Positions 1 to 7,898 of a stretch of 64,000 nucleotides of DNA are shown in pieces; the stretch's first letter is position 1, and the number at the start of each line of letters is the position of its first letter. The notes under the pieces are model-generated. The model saw only the letters and a list, made by a program, of their open reading frames with translations. It did no database searches and was not told the origin of the DNA. Made by a program: the position numbers and the translations under genes. This DNA comes from Planctomycetota bacterium (GTDB lineage Bacteria > Planctomycetota > Planctomycetia > Pirellulales > Lacipirellulaceae), in contig JAKOXH010000053.1 in the NCBI GenBank assembly GCA_029781135.1, positions 62,001-126,000 on the forward strand, read 5' to 3'.

Positions 1-127
1 CGCAGATGACGCAGATATGCGCAGATGGAATTCCCGACTGATAAACACAATGCCGGTACTTCTTGTCAGGCTTTTGTAATCTAAAACGTCGACAAAGAAC
101 ATCTGCGTTCATCTGCGTCATCTGCGG
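1..127. repeat. Bracket element, word CGCAGATGA (cut by window edge)
   Basis: Positions 1-28 repeat a CGCAGAT word three times; 100-127 carry the reverse complement (ATCTGCG words) three times. The centre (29-99) is unique. Together they form a long imperfect inverted repeat directly upstream of the hydrolase start at 150. The left end may extend outside the window. A short copy of the same word pair lies at 42230-42303. Confidence 0.75.
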
Positions 128-149
128 ACGAAAACAAACTTGTACCGCT

Positions 150-1169
150 ATGCGACAACCGTTAGAACGAAGAAGTTTTGTAGCTTGGCTACTGGCATCT
201 GCGTGCGGAGTGTCTCGGCTGTCGGCGGAAACGGCAACGGAGTCACCGGTTGCCATGCCTACGCTCGACTTCGATCCCACGCTGCTCTTGAGCAAGACCG
301 TTGGCGGCCTGCAACTCTGGGCCGATGTGTGGTTCTTCCATGAATACCGTATTCAATGCCACGCGCTCGACAATCATTATCGTTTGCTTGATGGCTCCAA
401 TCTTCGGCTCGCGTCCGGCACATTCGATGCCTGCCGAGACAAGCTCGATGAAATTCGCAATGAGAAGAAGCTGCCGCCAATGGAAGGCAAGGCGGTCGTC
501 CTGTTGCACGGGCTCTTCCGCACGCGAGCGGCAATGACGGCGTTGTGCAAATTCATCGATATGTCGGGCCGCTACAAGACGTTCTGCATGGGTTACCCCA
601 CCTCGCGCGGCAGCGTCGATGCGCACGCCCGGTCGCTCGATAGCGTCGTTCGTAGCCTGGAGGGCATGAGCGAAATCAACTTCGTGGCGCACAGTTTGGG
701 GAACCTCGTGGTGCGGCACTGGCTCCACAATTTGAATGAAGAGAAACGTCGCCTGCCCCAGGGTCAGTCGTTTGGCCGGATGGTGATGCTGACGCCGCCG
801 AATGGGCAGCCAGAGGTGGCGACGCTGCTCATCCGCGGTGCCGTGGTGAATTTCGTGGCCGGGCCGGCCGCCCAGGAATTGGCCACGGGCTGGGAAGGCC
901 TCGAAACCAAACTCGCCACGCCGACATTCGAGTTCGGCGTACTTGCTGGTGGCCGCGGGGACGGCAAAGGCTTTAACCCGCTCGTTACCGGCGATGACGA
1001 TGGCGTGATTACGGTCGAGAGCACGCGACTGGCCGGGGCACGCGACTTTCGTGTGCTGCCCGTGCTGCACACATTCTTCATGGACGACCAGCGTGCCCAG
1101 GAAATGACGCTGCGGTTTCTCGATAAGGGTTATTTTGAGAGCGACGAGAAGCGGCAGCCGGTTGGGTGA
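150..1169 (+). CDS. Exported alpha/beta hydrolase (lipase/PGAP1-like)
   Basis: A 339-residue serine hydrolase, probably acting on an ester or lipid substrate outside the cytoplasm; the substrate is unknown. The ATG at 150 is preferred over an upstream TTG at 63 because it gives a clean leader, and the extra upstream codons lie in the repeat arm. The leader has a twin-arginine-like motif (RRSF, residues 7-10) and a hydrophobic stretch, suggesting Tat export. Oxyanion-loop motif LLHGLF is near residues 118-123. The nucleophile elbow AHSLGN has its Ser near 182 (A replaces the first G of GxSxG). The acid may lie in the DDDGV segment and the His in HTFF near the C terminus. The next gene, ruvX, follows after a bracket repeat and is functionally unrelated. 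Confidence 0.75.
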   Translation: MRQPLERRSFVAWLLASACGVSRLSAETATESPVAMPTLDFDPTLLLSKTVGGLQLWADVWFFHEYRIQCHALDNHYRLLDGSNLRLASGTFDACRDKLDEIRNEKKLPPMEGKAVVLLHGLFRTRAAMTALCKFIDMSGRYKTFCMGYPTSRGSVDAHARSLDSVVRSLEGMSEINFVAHSLGNLVVRHWLHNLNEEKRRLPQGQSFGRMVMLTPPNGQPEVATLLIRGAVVNFVAGPAAQELATGWEGLETKLATPTFEFGVLAGGRGDGKGFNPLVTGDDDGVITVESTRLAGARDFRVLPVLHTFFMDDQRAQEMTLRFLDKGYFESDEKRQPVG

Positions 1170-1280
1170 GGATTGAGTGAGGATTGAGGATGCGGGATGC
1201 AGGGGGCAGGGAAAAACGTACAATGGTGGATTGCCCCCTTCGCTTCCCTGTCCCCCGCATCCTGCATCCCGCATCCTTCC
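1168..1280. repeat. Bracket element between hydrolase and ruvX
   Basis: The left arm (about 1168-1212) is built from GAGGATTGAGT, GCGGGATGCAG and GGGGCAGGG words and begins at the stop codon. The right arm (1246-1279) is its reverse complement. The centre is about 33 nt. The right arm ends one base before the ruvX ATG at 1281, so the leader of ruvX mRNA would be a long hairpin with no obvious Shine-Dalgarno. Confidence 0.8.
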
Positions 1281-1721
1281 ATGCGCATTGCCGGCATCGA
1301 TTTTGGCACCGTTCGCATTGGCATCGCGCTGGCCGATACGGAGGTTGGCATTGCTGGCCCGTTCGAGAATTACAGTCGTCGCACGCCGCCGCTGGATGCC
1401 GAGTATTTCAAGACGCTCGCGCGGGAGGAACGGATCAGCCGCTTCGTGGTTGGGTTACCGGTCCACTTGCATGGCGGCGAAAGCCAGAAATCTAAGGAAG
1501 CCCGCGAGTTTGGCGAATGGCTAGCGAAAGTGACAGATTTGCCGGTCGAATATTTCGATGAACGCTTCACCACCGCGGAAGCGGAACGACTTCTGGGCGA
1601 TGCCAAATTGACCAAGAAGCAGCGCCAGGCGCGGCGCGATCAATTGGCGGCACAGATTATGCTGACAGCATACTTGGAAGCAGGTTTGCGTAGCCAGGAT
1701 GCGCCGGGGGCGATTGATTGA
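1281..1721 (+). CDS. ruvX: Putative pre-16S rRNA nuclease / Holliday junction resolvase-like YqgF
   Basis: A 146-residue RNase H-fold protein of the YqgF/RuvX family, which processes the 5' end of 16S rRNA; an older proposal is Holliday junction cleavage. The N terminus GIDFGTVRIGIALAD carries the first catalytic Asp, and YFDERFTTAEAERLL is the family signature in the C-terminal half. Length is typical. The start at 1281 is set by the family N terminus (MRIAGIDFG); upstream codons are repeat-derived. Cytoplasmic. Confidence 0.9.
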   Translation: MRIAGIDFGTVRIGIALADTEVGIAGPFENYSRRTPPLDAEYFKTLAREERISRFVVGLPVHLHGGESQKSKEAREFGEWLAKVTDLPVEYFDERFTTAEAERLLGDAKLTKKQRQARRDQLAAQIMLTAYLEAGLRSQDAPGAID

Positions 1722-1786
1722 GTCGTTCCATCAATCCAGCACACATTGGCACTCCAAGAGACTTGGATGGAAGCCTTCCCAAAATA

Positions 1787-1916
1787 CCCTCACCCCAGCC
1801 CTCTCCCAATGGGAGAGGGTGCATCGCGAGAGTGCCGTGCCCACGGCTCGGCGTGGGCATGTGGCGCTCAATGATGTCGGCATGGCCACTCCAAGCAGTG
1901 GCCATGGCACCCCACC
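1787..1916. repeat. Composite of dispersed palindromic repeats
   Basis: This gap between ruvX and the epimerase gene holds the CCCTCACCCC-CCCTCTCCC/GGGAGAGGG palindrome (1787-1820), then a TGCCCACG/CGTGGGCA palindrome (1838-1862) and a GTGGCCATGGCAC-type palindrome (about 1880-1912). The same families recur elsewhere in the window (see 3197, 11355, 32275). Confidence 0.8.
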
Positions 1917-1940
1917 GAGCGTAGTTTCTTGTAGTTAGCA

Positions 1941-2897
1941 ATGTCCAAGTTAATTTTTGGTTGTGGATATTTGGGCTCACGCGTGGCGGCGCTATGGCGC
2001 GACGCGGGCCATGAGGTTGTGATCGTTACCCGTAGCCACAAGCGCGCCGATGAGTTCCAAGGCAATGGCTACCGAGCAATTGTGGCGGATGTGACGCGGC
2101 CGGCGACACTACGTGATTTGCCGGCTGCCAAGACGGTGCTCTATGCGGTCGGCTATGATCGATCGTCTGCCGGTGGGCCTTCGATCGAAGCGGTGTATGC
2201 GGGGGGCATGAGGAACGTACTGCAGGCGCTGGCCCGTAACGAACCCTCCCCTGGTCCCTCCCTAATAGGGAGGGGGAGTTCACTGCGGTTCATTTACATC
2301 AGTACGACGGGTGTTTATGGCAAAGGAAGTGGTGAGTGGATCGATGAATCAACACTGCCCGATCCGCAGCGTGAGGGCGGTAAGGCGTCGCTAGCGGCGG
2401 AACAGGTGTTGGCGTCGCACCCACTTGGCGTTCGCGGCATCATCCTGCGTTTGGCGGGCCTCTATGGACCGGGGCGCGTGCCGTTTTTGGAAAAGCTGCG
2501 CAATGCCGAACCGATCCCAGCCCGGGCGACTGGTTTCTTGAATCTCATTCATGTGGATGATGCGGCGGCGATCGTCGATGCGGCGGCCACGACGGATTGG
2601 GACACCGTCGGGTCGGGTCTCGTTGTCCAGGATTCGCTCGTAAGTGGCATGTCAGGCCCACGCGTTTACTGCGTGAGCGATGGAACTCCTGTTGTGCGTG
2701 GCGATTTTTACAGCGAAGTCGCACGCCAGATTAGTGCCCAACCGCCAACGTTTACCGAGCCAGACCAGAACACGCCGCGCTATTTGCGAGCCGAGAGCAA
2801 TCGTCGCATTAGCAACGAGCGGATGCTCGCCGATTTGCGCGTCACGTTGAAGTACCCGGACTATCAAGTTGGTCTGGCCGCGATCTTATCCAGTTAA
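1941..2897 (+). CDS. NAD(P)-dependent epimerase/dehydratase (extended SDR, YeeZ-like)
   Basis: A 318-residue Rossmann-fold protein. The nucleotide-binding loop is FGCGYLGSRVA near residues 6-16, a GxGxxG variant typical of the YeeZ-like extended SDR group. The active-site region STTGVYG (S-T-T...Y) follows, and LRLAGLYGPGR is a typical downstream SDR motif. Substrate unknown. About residues 102-112 (PSPGPSLIGRG) are encoded by a palindromic CCCTCCC repeat at 2244-2278; they sit just before the beta strand carrying the active site, probably as a tolerated surface loop. No strong ribosome binding site precedes the ATG. Cytoplasmic. Confidence 0.8.
   Translation: MSKLIFGCGYLGSRVAALWRDAGHEVVIVTRSHKRADEFQGNGYRAIVADVTRPATLRDLPAAKTVLYAVGYDRSSAGGPSIEAVYAGGMRNVLQALARNEPSPGPSLIGRGSSLRFIYISTTGVYGKGSGEWIDESTLPDPQREGGKASLAAEQVLASHPLGVRGIILRLAGLYGPGRVPFLEKLRNAEPIPARATGFLNLIHVDDAAAIVDAAATTDWDTVGSGLVVQDSLVSGMSGPRVYCVSDGTPVVRGDFYSEVARQISAQPPTFTEPDQNTPRYLRAESNRRISNERMLADLRVTLKYPDYQVGLAAILSS
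2244..2278. repeat. CCCTCCC/GGGAGGG palindromic repeat inside a CDS
   Basis: A copy of the same dispersed family as 1787 and 3197, located in frame inside the epimerase gene and encoding PSPGPSLIGRG. Confidence 0.8.
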
Positions 2898-2944
2898 ATA
2901 CCATTAGTACGACTTTGGTGGGTGGTGCCCACCCTACATCTATG

Positions 2945-3106
2945 TCTTGTTCCCATGCTCTGCGAGGGAACACACGACTGCGACGCTCCGCGTCGTACGC
3001 CATGCAGGAGGCGGCCGCAGAGCGGCCAAGGATTGCGTTCCCACGCAGAGTGTGGGAACGAGTGAATAGCCACGCCCTTCGCAGAGCCTCAGGGCGTGCC
3101 ACCCAG
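2945..3106. repeat. Two dispersed palindromes (GTTCCCA...TGGGAAC and GGGCGTGCCACCC)
   Basis: In the 361-nt gap 2898-3258. The first element (about 2945-3063) begins GTTCCCATGCTCTGCGAGGG and ends with TTCCCACGCAGAGTGTGGGA, with a second inner palindrome GACGCTCCGCGTCGTAC. The second (3066-3106) contains CACGCCCTTCGCAGAGCCTC and GGGCGTGCCACCC, the family also found at 40806 and 43323. Confidence 0.75.
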
Positions 3107-3196
3107 TGCGCAGGTTGCCGCTCGGCCCGCGAATCCCTATCATAAATGGCTGTTGGAATTGCACGTCAGGAACTCTGGCAACATCATTTCCAGGGC

Positions 3197-3233
3197 ACCC
3201 TCACCCCGGCCCTCTCCCAGAGAGAGAGGGGAA
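3197..3233. repeat. CCCTCTCCC/GGGAGAGGG palindromic repeat
   Basis: Sequence ACCCTCACCCCGGCCCTCTC followed by CAGAGAGAGAGGGG; same family as 1787, 2244, 5811 and 59222. It ends about 25 nt before the MBL-fold gene start. Confidence 0.8.
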
Positions 3234-3258
3234 GTTAGAGTTCCTTTGAAGGATTCGC

Positions 3259-4050
3259 ATGGCTGTTATTAAGCGTCAACCGCTGTTTCCGCATGTCATC
3301 GAGCTGAACTCTCAAGCACGCCGGCGGATCACTTGCAGCGTTTATCTTATCTACGATGACGACAACAATTGGGCTCTCATCGACCTGGGCTACGAAGATG
3401 CGGTGGATGACTGTCTGGAGATCATCCGCCAGCTCGACTTTCCCTTTTCGAAATGCGTGACGCTAATCGCCTCGCATGCCGATGTGGATCACATCCAGGG
3501 TTTTGCGAAGGCCAAACAACTTTTGAAGACGACCGTCACGGCGCACGCGGATGCCGCCAAGCCGCTGGAAGCTGGCGACAAGCTGATGACGTTTGCCGAA
3601 ATCGCGGCCCAAGAAATCCACTTGGACATGCCGACCGTGAAAGTGGATCGTCTAGTCAAGGACGGCGACCGTATTCGCATCGGCAACTTAGAATTAGAAG
3701 TTTGGCACACGCCGGGCCACACGAGTGGCCAGCTATCGTTCCGGCTGGGCAAGCTGCTGTTCTCGGGCGACAATCTGTTTCGCGATGGGTGCGTCGGTGC
3801 TATCGATGCTCACCATGGCAGCAACATTTCCGATTTCATTAAGTCGCTCGAGCGCATTCGTGCTAGCAACGTCGAGTGGCTGCTGCCAAGCCACGGGCCA
3901 GTGTTCCGCAAAGACGACCAACTGATCGACCGCACGATCGCCCGGCTCGAAAGTTACCTGCACATGGCCGATTTCGGCACCTGCGCCCTCGACTGGCCGC
4001 TGATGGACCAATGGGAGAAGGAGTTGGTGGATGGGAAGAAGCCGGGTTAG
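3259..4050 (+). CDS. MBL-fold metallo-hydrolase
   Basis: A 263-residue metallo-beta-lactamase-fold hydrolase of the glyoxalase II-like branch; substrate unknown. The metal motif reads HADVDH (His73 to His78), so the second His of the usual HxHxDH is Asp. HTPGHTSGQ supplies the next His, FSGDNLF the bridging Asp, and PSHGPV the last His. The start has a fair ribosome binding site (GAAGGA about 8 nt upstream). Cytoplasmic, no signal peptide. The Asp-for-His change may alter the metal preference. Confidence 0.85.
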   Translation: MAVIKRQPLFPHVIELNSQARRRITCSVYLIYDDDNNWALIDLGYEDAVDDCLEIIRQLDFPFSKCVTLIASHADVDHIQGFAKAKQLLKTTVTAHADAAKPLEAGDKLMTFAEIAAQEIHLDMPTVKVDRLVKDGDRIRIGNLELEVWHTPGHTSGQLSFRLGKLLFSGDNLFRDGCVGAIDAHHGSNISDFIKSLERIRASNVEWLLPSHGPVFRKDDQLIDRTIARLESYLHMADFGTCALDWPLMDQWEKELVDGKKPG

Positions 4051-4206
4051 GCGAATGGGGAATTGGGAGTGGGGAATGGGGAATTCAGAGCCAAGCAAAT
4101 GGGGAATTGGGAGTGGGGAGTGGGGAATCTCAAGCAACGGCGTTTAGATTCCGCATTCCCCATTCCGAATTCCAAATTCCTCATTCCCAATTCCGCATTC
4201 CCCATT
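4051..4206. repeat. Bracket element, word GGGGAATT/GGGAGT
   Basis: The left arm has two blocks of GGGGAATTGGGAGTGGGGAA words (4051-4085 and 4097-4130). The right arm (4148-4206) carries ATTCCCCATTCC/AATTCC words in reverse complement. It fills most of the gap downstream of the MBL gene. Confidence 0.8.
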
Positions 4207-4402
4207 ACTTCCCTCCTAGTCCGCAAACCTTAACACGCTACCGGCCCGCGCGGGTCCGGTCGTGTCGGTTGTGCCGGATTTTCGCTCAATCCGGTTTATA
4301 ACGCCGGTCGATGCTACTACGGACGCCGGCACACCGGCGGTGGCCAGCACTCGCCGAGCGAGCCCGAGCCACTCCAACCGCATTCGACTCAGGGGGGAAG
4401 TG

Positions 4403-4729
4403 ATGTTCCGCCGGATTTACTTCGCGGCGAGCGCTGCGCTGCTGCTCGCCGTTTTGTCGTCGGCCCGCGAAGCCCAAGCTCAACAAGCGTACGGCCGCGC
4501 GTGGGGTCACACCTACAACACGACCGACTGGGAACGGTTCTACCACTATCCGTACGTGTACTATCCGCAGAACTTTTGGGGGAGCGAGTATTATCGCAGT
4601 GCGGATAGCCTGTATTATCGCTACCCTCCGGAAATGCGCATCCCCGTTTATAACCGCCATTGGTTCAGCGATTACCCCACGGCGCGCCCGTATTACCGAG
4701 GGGCCCACTTCGTCCTCGACATCTTCTAA
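4403..4729 (+). CDS. Small exported Tyr/aromatic-rich protein
   Basis: 108 residues. The ATG at 4403 follows a strong purine-rich Shine-Dalgarno (AGGGGGGAAG). The Sec signal peptide is residues 1 to about 24 (MFRRIYFAASAALLLAV... with AQA before the cleavage). The mature part is very rich in Tyr, Trp and Arg (for example FYHYPYVYYPQNFW), has no Cys and shows no enzyme motif. I recognise the general type as a small planctomycete-specific exported protein but cannot assign a function. A terminator-like hairpin follows at 4835. Confidence 0.75.
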   Translation: MFRRIYFAASAALLLAVLSSAREAQAQQAYGRAWGHTYNTTDWERFYHYPYVYYPQNFWGSEYYRSADSLYYRYPPEMRIPVYNRHWFSDYPTARPYYRGAHFVLDIF

Positions 4730-4834
4730 CCGCCGGCCGGTGGTTACGTAAGATTGTCGCCACAACAAATGGCGGCGGCGCGTCATCGTCTGGGGGGACA
4801 CTTGTCGACGCGTGTCATAGGATGAGGCCAAGCA

Positions 4835-4880
4835 GACCGCGACGCTGGCAGACTGCCGGCGTCGCGGTCCTCGTCGTTTT
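4835..4880 (+). terminator. Candidate Rho-independent terminator
   Basis: An 11-bp perfect stem, GACCGCGACGC (4835-4845) with GCGTCGCGGTC (4859-4869), then CTCGTCGTTTTC. The T-run is short and slightly displaced. It would end the transcript of the small exported protein gene. Confidence 0.45.
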
Positions 4881-4963
4881 CGAGGCGCGAGTTGCGAGCG
4901 GCGAGAGTCAATGCGATTCATGCTTACCCGCTGCTACGGGAAAGCATGCCACCCGAAATTCGC

Positions 4964-6247
4964 TCACGGCGATCTCAAACCTTCCGTGGCGATTCGGCAG
5001 AAGATCTCCACACCGAATCGTAGTTCTTCGATGTCGATGAACTCATCCGCGGTGTGGGCTTGGGCAATCGAGCCAGGGCCGAACACCACGGTTGGGATGC
5101 CATCGGCTGAGAGCGCTGCCGCGTCGGTGCCGAAGGGCACGCCGATAATTTCACTTGGCCGGCCCAGTTGGCGTGTTAAGCCCGAAAGGCGTTCGGCGAG
5201 CTTTCGATTCGTCCGATCGCTCAGGCCGTGGCTGCGCATAAACGGTAGATCATGCTCGACACGACATTGCCCGACGTTGGCTTGTTCCGCGATGTACTGG
5301 ATCAATCGTTGATATGCTTCCTCTGGCGATTCTTCCGGCCCCAGGCGCCGGTCGATCTCGATCGTTACGTGCTCCGGCACCGTGTTGATGCCGACGCCAC
5401 CGTGAATCGTGCTCACGCACGCACTTGGTCGTCCGCAAAGTGGATGCTCGGGCCACGCGGTACTTAGCAGCGTGTGGTAATGTTCGACGGCTTGAACGAT
5501 TCTCGCCATCGCGTAGATCGCATTGACGCCGGCATCGGGCCGCGAGGTGTGGGCCGCTCGACCGAACGTGTGGCACCGCCAGCGCACGACGCCATGATGG
5601 GCCACGACGACGTCAAACTGCGTCGGCTCGGCGACGACGGCGGCATCGGGGGGCCGTGGAAATATTGCGTCGGGGGAAATGGTGCCAGCCGTGATCGTCG
5701 CCGCACCGCGTTTTTCTGGATGCCATAGATCACACAACGTACTTGCACCAGAAAATCCGCACTCCTCGTTGACGGTGAACGCAATCACAATCGTCGGCCG
5801 CCGATGGATTCCCCTCCCTGTTACGGAGGGGTTAGGGGAGGATTCGTTCGCGTCTTCACTCCTCCGCGAGGCGGCCGCCAGCATCGCGGCCAGCGAACCT
5901 TTCACGTCGCATGCTCCACGCCCATAGACGCGGTTATCGCGGACCTCTCCGCCGAACGGTTCGACCGTCATGCCATCGGCGGGAACCGTATCCTGGTGAA
6001 CATCCCAGAGCAGCAATTCGCCGCCATCCGCAGGCAACGGATCGCCGGCCAGCAGCGCGACCAGGTTCTCACGGCCTGGTTGAACGCATTGCCGCAACCA
6101 CGGCCAACCGTGCCGCTCGCAAATCGCCTGCAGTGCATCGGTGAGCCTGGCTTCGCCATGAATCGGCTCATTAAATGGCCGCCCCATGGGATTCACACTG
6201 GGAATCCGAATCAACTGCTGAAGCGTTTCCACGGGATCGAGTGCCAT
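4964..6247 (-). CDS. M20-family metallopeptidase (ArgE/DapE-like)
   Basis: 427 residues, probably an amidohydrolase releasing an amino acid or diamine from an N-acyl substrate. Visible motifs: DVHQDTVP (first metal site), YGRGACDVKGS (bridging Asp), NEECGFSG (catalytic Glu and metal Glu), and GTDAAAL near the C terminus. The ATG at 6247 starts MALDPVETLQQLIRIPSVNP, the classic N terminus of this family; an in-frame upstream extension to 6433 is not family-like. About ten residues (SPNPSVTGRG) are encoded by the palindromic CCCTCCC repeat at 5811-5842. They lie just before the strand leading to NEECGFSG, in a variable loop. Cytoplasmic. Confidence 0.85.
   Translation of the reverse strand: MALDPVETLQQLIRIPSVNPMGRPFNEPIHGEARLTDALQAICERHGWPWLRQCVQPGRENLVALLAGDPLPADGGELLLWDVHQDTVPADGMTVEPFGGEVRDNRVYGRGACDVKGSLAAMLAAASRRSEDANESSPNPSVTGRGIHRRPTIVIAFTVNEECGFSGASTLCDLWHPEKRGAATITAGTISPDAIFPRPPDAAVVAEPTQFDVVVAHHGVVRWRCHTFGRAAHTSRPDAGVNAIYAMARIVQAVEHYHTLLSTAWPEHPLCGRPSACVSTIHGGVGINTVPEHVTIEIDRRLGPEESPEEAYQRLIQYIAEQANVGQCRVEHDLPFMRSHGLSDRTNRKLAERLSGLTRQLGRPSEIIGVPFGTDAAALSADGIPTVVFGPGSIAQAHTADEFIDIEELRFGVEIFCRIATEGLRSP
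5811..5842. repeat. CCCTCCC/GGAGGGG palindromic repeat inside a CDS
   Basis: CCCCTCCCTGTTACGGAGGG followed by GTTAGGGGAGGA. In frame in the M20 peptidase gene (minus strand), encoding SPNPSVTGRG. Same family as 2244 and 59222. Confidence 0.8.
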
Positions 6248-6386
6248 GCCGCAAATTGTAGCACCATGAGCGTGGTCGCTTAAGCGACCACGCCGACGCT
6301 TTGGCGAAAACCTCTGGTTCGGCCGCCAGTTGGCTTGCATACTTCGGCAAGATGATTCAGGCTGAAGTAGTTCGTTGATCGACAAT

Positions 6387-7898
6387 ATGCGTTTCATGCC
6401 AACTAAGAGATCCATCGCCGAAGAACTCGCCAAGTTGCTCGATTCGAGTGATCGACCACTTTACGTGATTAACGAGCAGCGGCAAGTCATTTATTGCAAC
6501 GGGGCATTGGCTTCGTGGATCGATTTGGAGCCCAAGCGGATTATCGGCCGGCGCGTCGAATTTCATTCAGAAGCAGCGAAGACCGAGGAGTTACTGCCGG
6601 ATGAATCTGCGCCGTTGACGGATCTATGCCCGCCGCCATCGGCTTTGGCAGGTGAAACGAATGTCGGCACGATCAGCTGTGCCACTCGCGATGGGCGATT
6701 GCGGCACCGCGCGGCAGAATTTGTCGCGCTCGGTCGTCGACAAAAGCGAACGACAGCCGGATTAACCTCCGATTCTGTCGGTATTTCGCTATTGGTTGTG
6801 CTAGGCTCCGCGGACTTAACGCCCCAAGAGGTGGCCGCGGAGGTTTCCGGAGAGGCTACCATTGAAGAATTGCATCGCACGATTCGCCGCTTTCGCCGCG
6901 GGCAAGCGCAGCGGTATTCGATGCAATCGCTGCTAGGCGCAAGTTCGGCCGTGCAAAAGGTGCGGGCGCAAATCGAGGCGGCGGCGGCGAGCAGGGCGAA
7001 CGTGCTCATTTGTGGTCCTCGCGGTTCTGGCCGCTCCCACGTTGCGAGGGCCATTCACTACCAGGCGACAGGCGATCAAGACGTTCCGCTACTGCCGATC
7101 CGATGCGATTCGCTCACCAATGATCTATGGACTCGCACATTGGACCGCGTTCGGCTGGCAGGCTCTGATGGCGAACGGCCAACGCTGTTGCTTGAGAATT
7201 TGGAGGCCATGAGCGCCGAGCATCAAGGTCTCCTCCTAAATGCGATACAGCAGAAGTTGGTGAATGCTAGGGTTGTGGCGACGATCAGCACGGCCGAATT
7301 GGTGTCCGCGAACGAGAAGGATGGCGCGTCTGTCAGTGGCAGGACTGCGATTGACGCCAAATTGCGGAACTGGATTTCGACCGTTGAGATTCAAATCCCG
7401 CGATTGACCGATCGGCTGGAAGACTTGCCGATCCTGGCTCAGTATTTCCTGGAAGCCTGCAATCGGAACAGTTCGAAACAAGTGGGGTCACTGCGCGGCG
7501 ATGCGTTGGATCAATTGGCGTTGTACAGTTGGCCGGGTGACGTAAGACAACTTCGCGAAGCTATTGAAGCGGCCCATGCGGCGTGTGGATCGCATGTTGT
7601 CGTGGCTGCGGACTTGCCTGCGATCTTCTTGCAGGCCGCACAGGCTGCCAGCCATATCCGCCATAAGCCTGAGCCAATCGTGCTTGAAGAGGTGTTGGCG
7701 TCGATTGAGAAAGACGCCATCGAACGCACGTTGATTGAGACCGGCGGCAACAAGAGTGAAGCGGCCGCACTCCTGGGGATGACGCGGCCACGATTTTATC
7801 GCCGCCTGGTGCAATTGGGTATGATTTCGCCTGAAGCGGAAGTTAGGCCCGCAGTTGAATTGCCCGAGTTCATCGAACAGGAAGATGCTGAGCAATGA
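6387..7898 (+). CDS. Degenerate NtrC-like (sigma-54 activator-type) regulator with PAS domain and Fis HTH
   Basis: About 503 residues. Residues 10-60 look like a PAS sensor (PLYVINEQRQVIYCNGAL). A central AAA+ domain follows, with a P-loop CGPRGSGRS near 209-217 in which the Walker A Lys is Arg; the Walker B-like LLLENLEAM lacks the usual Asp-Glu pair. No GAFTGA loop, needed to contact sigma-54, is visible. The C terminus has a Fis-type helix-turn-helix (IERTLIETGGNKSEAAALLG, then MTRPRFYRRL). It probably binds DNA but may not hydrolyse ATP or remodel sigma-54 holoenzyme. Start uncertain: ATG 6387, ATG 6396 or TTG 6375, none with a good ribosome site. The next gene overlaps by 4 nt. Confidence 0.75.
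   Translation: MRFMPTKRSIAEELAKLLDSSDRPLYVINEQRQVIYCNGALASWIDLEPKRIIGRRVEFHSEAAKTEELLPDESAPLTDLCPPPSALAGETNVGTISCATRDGRLRHRAAEFVALGRRQKRTTAGLTSDSVGISLLVVLGSADLTPQEVAAEVSGEATIEELHRTIRRFRRGQAQRYSMQSLLGASSAVQKVRAQIEAAAASRANVLICGPRGSGRSHVARAIHYQATGDQDVPLLPIRCDSLTNDLWTRTLDRVRLAGSDGERPTLLLENLEAMSAEHQGLLLNAIQQKLVNARVVATISTAELVSANEKDGASVSGRTAIDAKLRNWISTVEIQIPRLTDRLEDLPILAQYFLEACNRNSSKQVGSLRGDALDQLALYSWPGDVRQLREAIEAAHAACGSHVVVAADLPAIFLQAAQAASHIRHKPEPIVLEEVLASIEKDAIERTLIETGGNKSEAAALLGMTRPRFYRRLVQLGMISPEAEVRPAVELPEFIEQEDAEQ

Noticed and set aside
243..1274. Long minus-strand reading frame opposite the first hydrolase gene
   Set aside because: The plus strand has clear hydrolase motifs; the minus frame is His/Arg-rich with no family pattern, as expected of an antisense shadow in GC-rich DNA.
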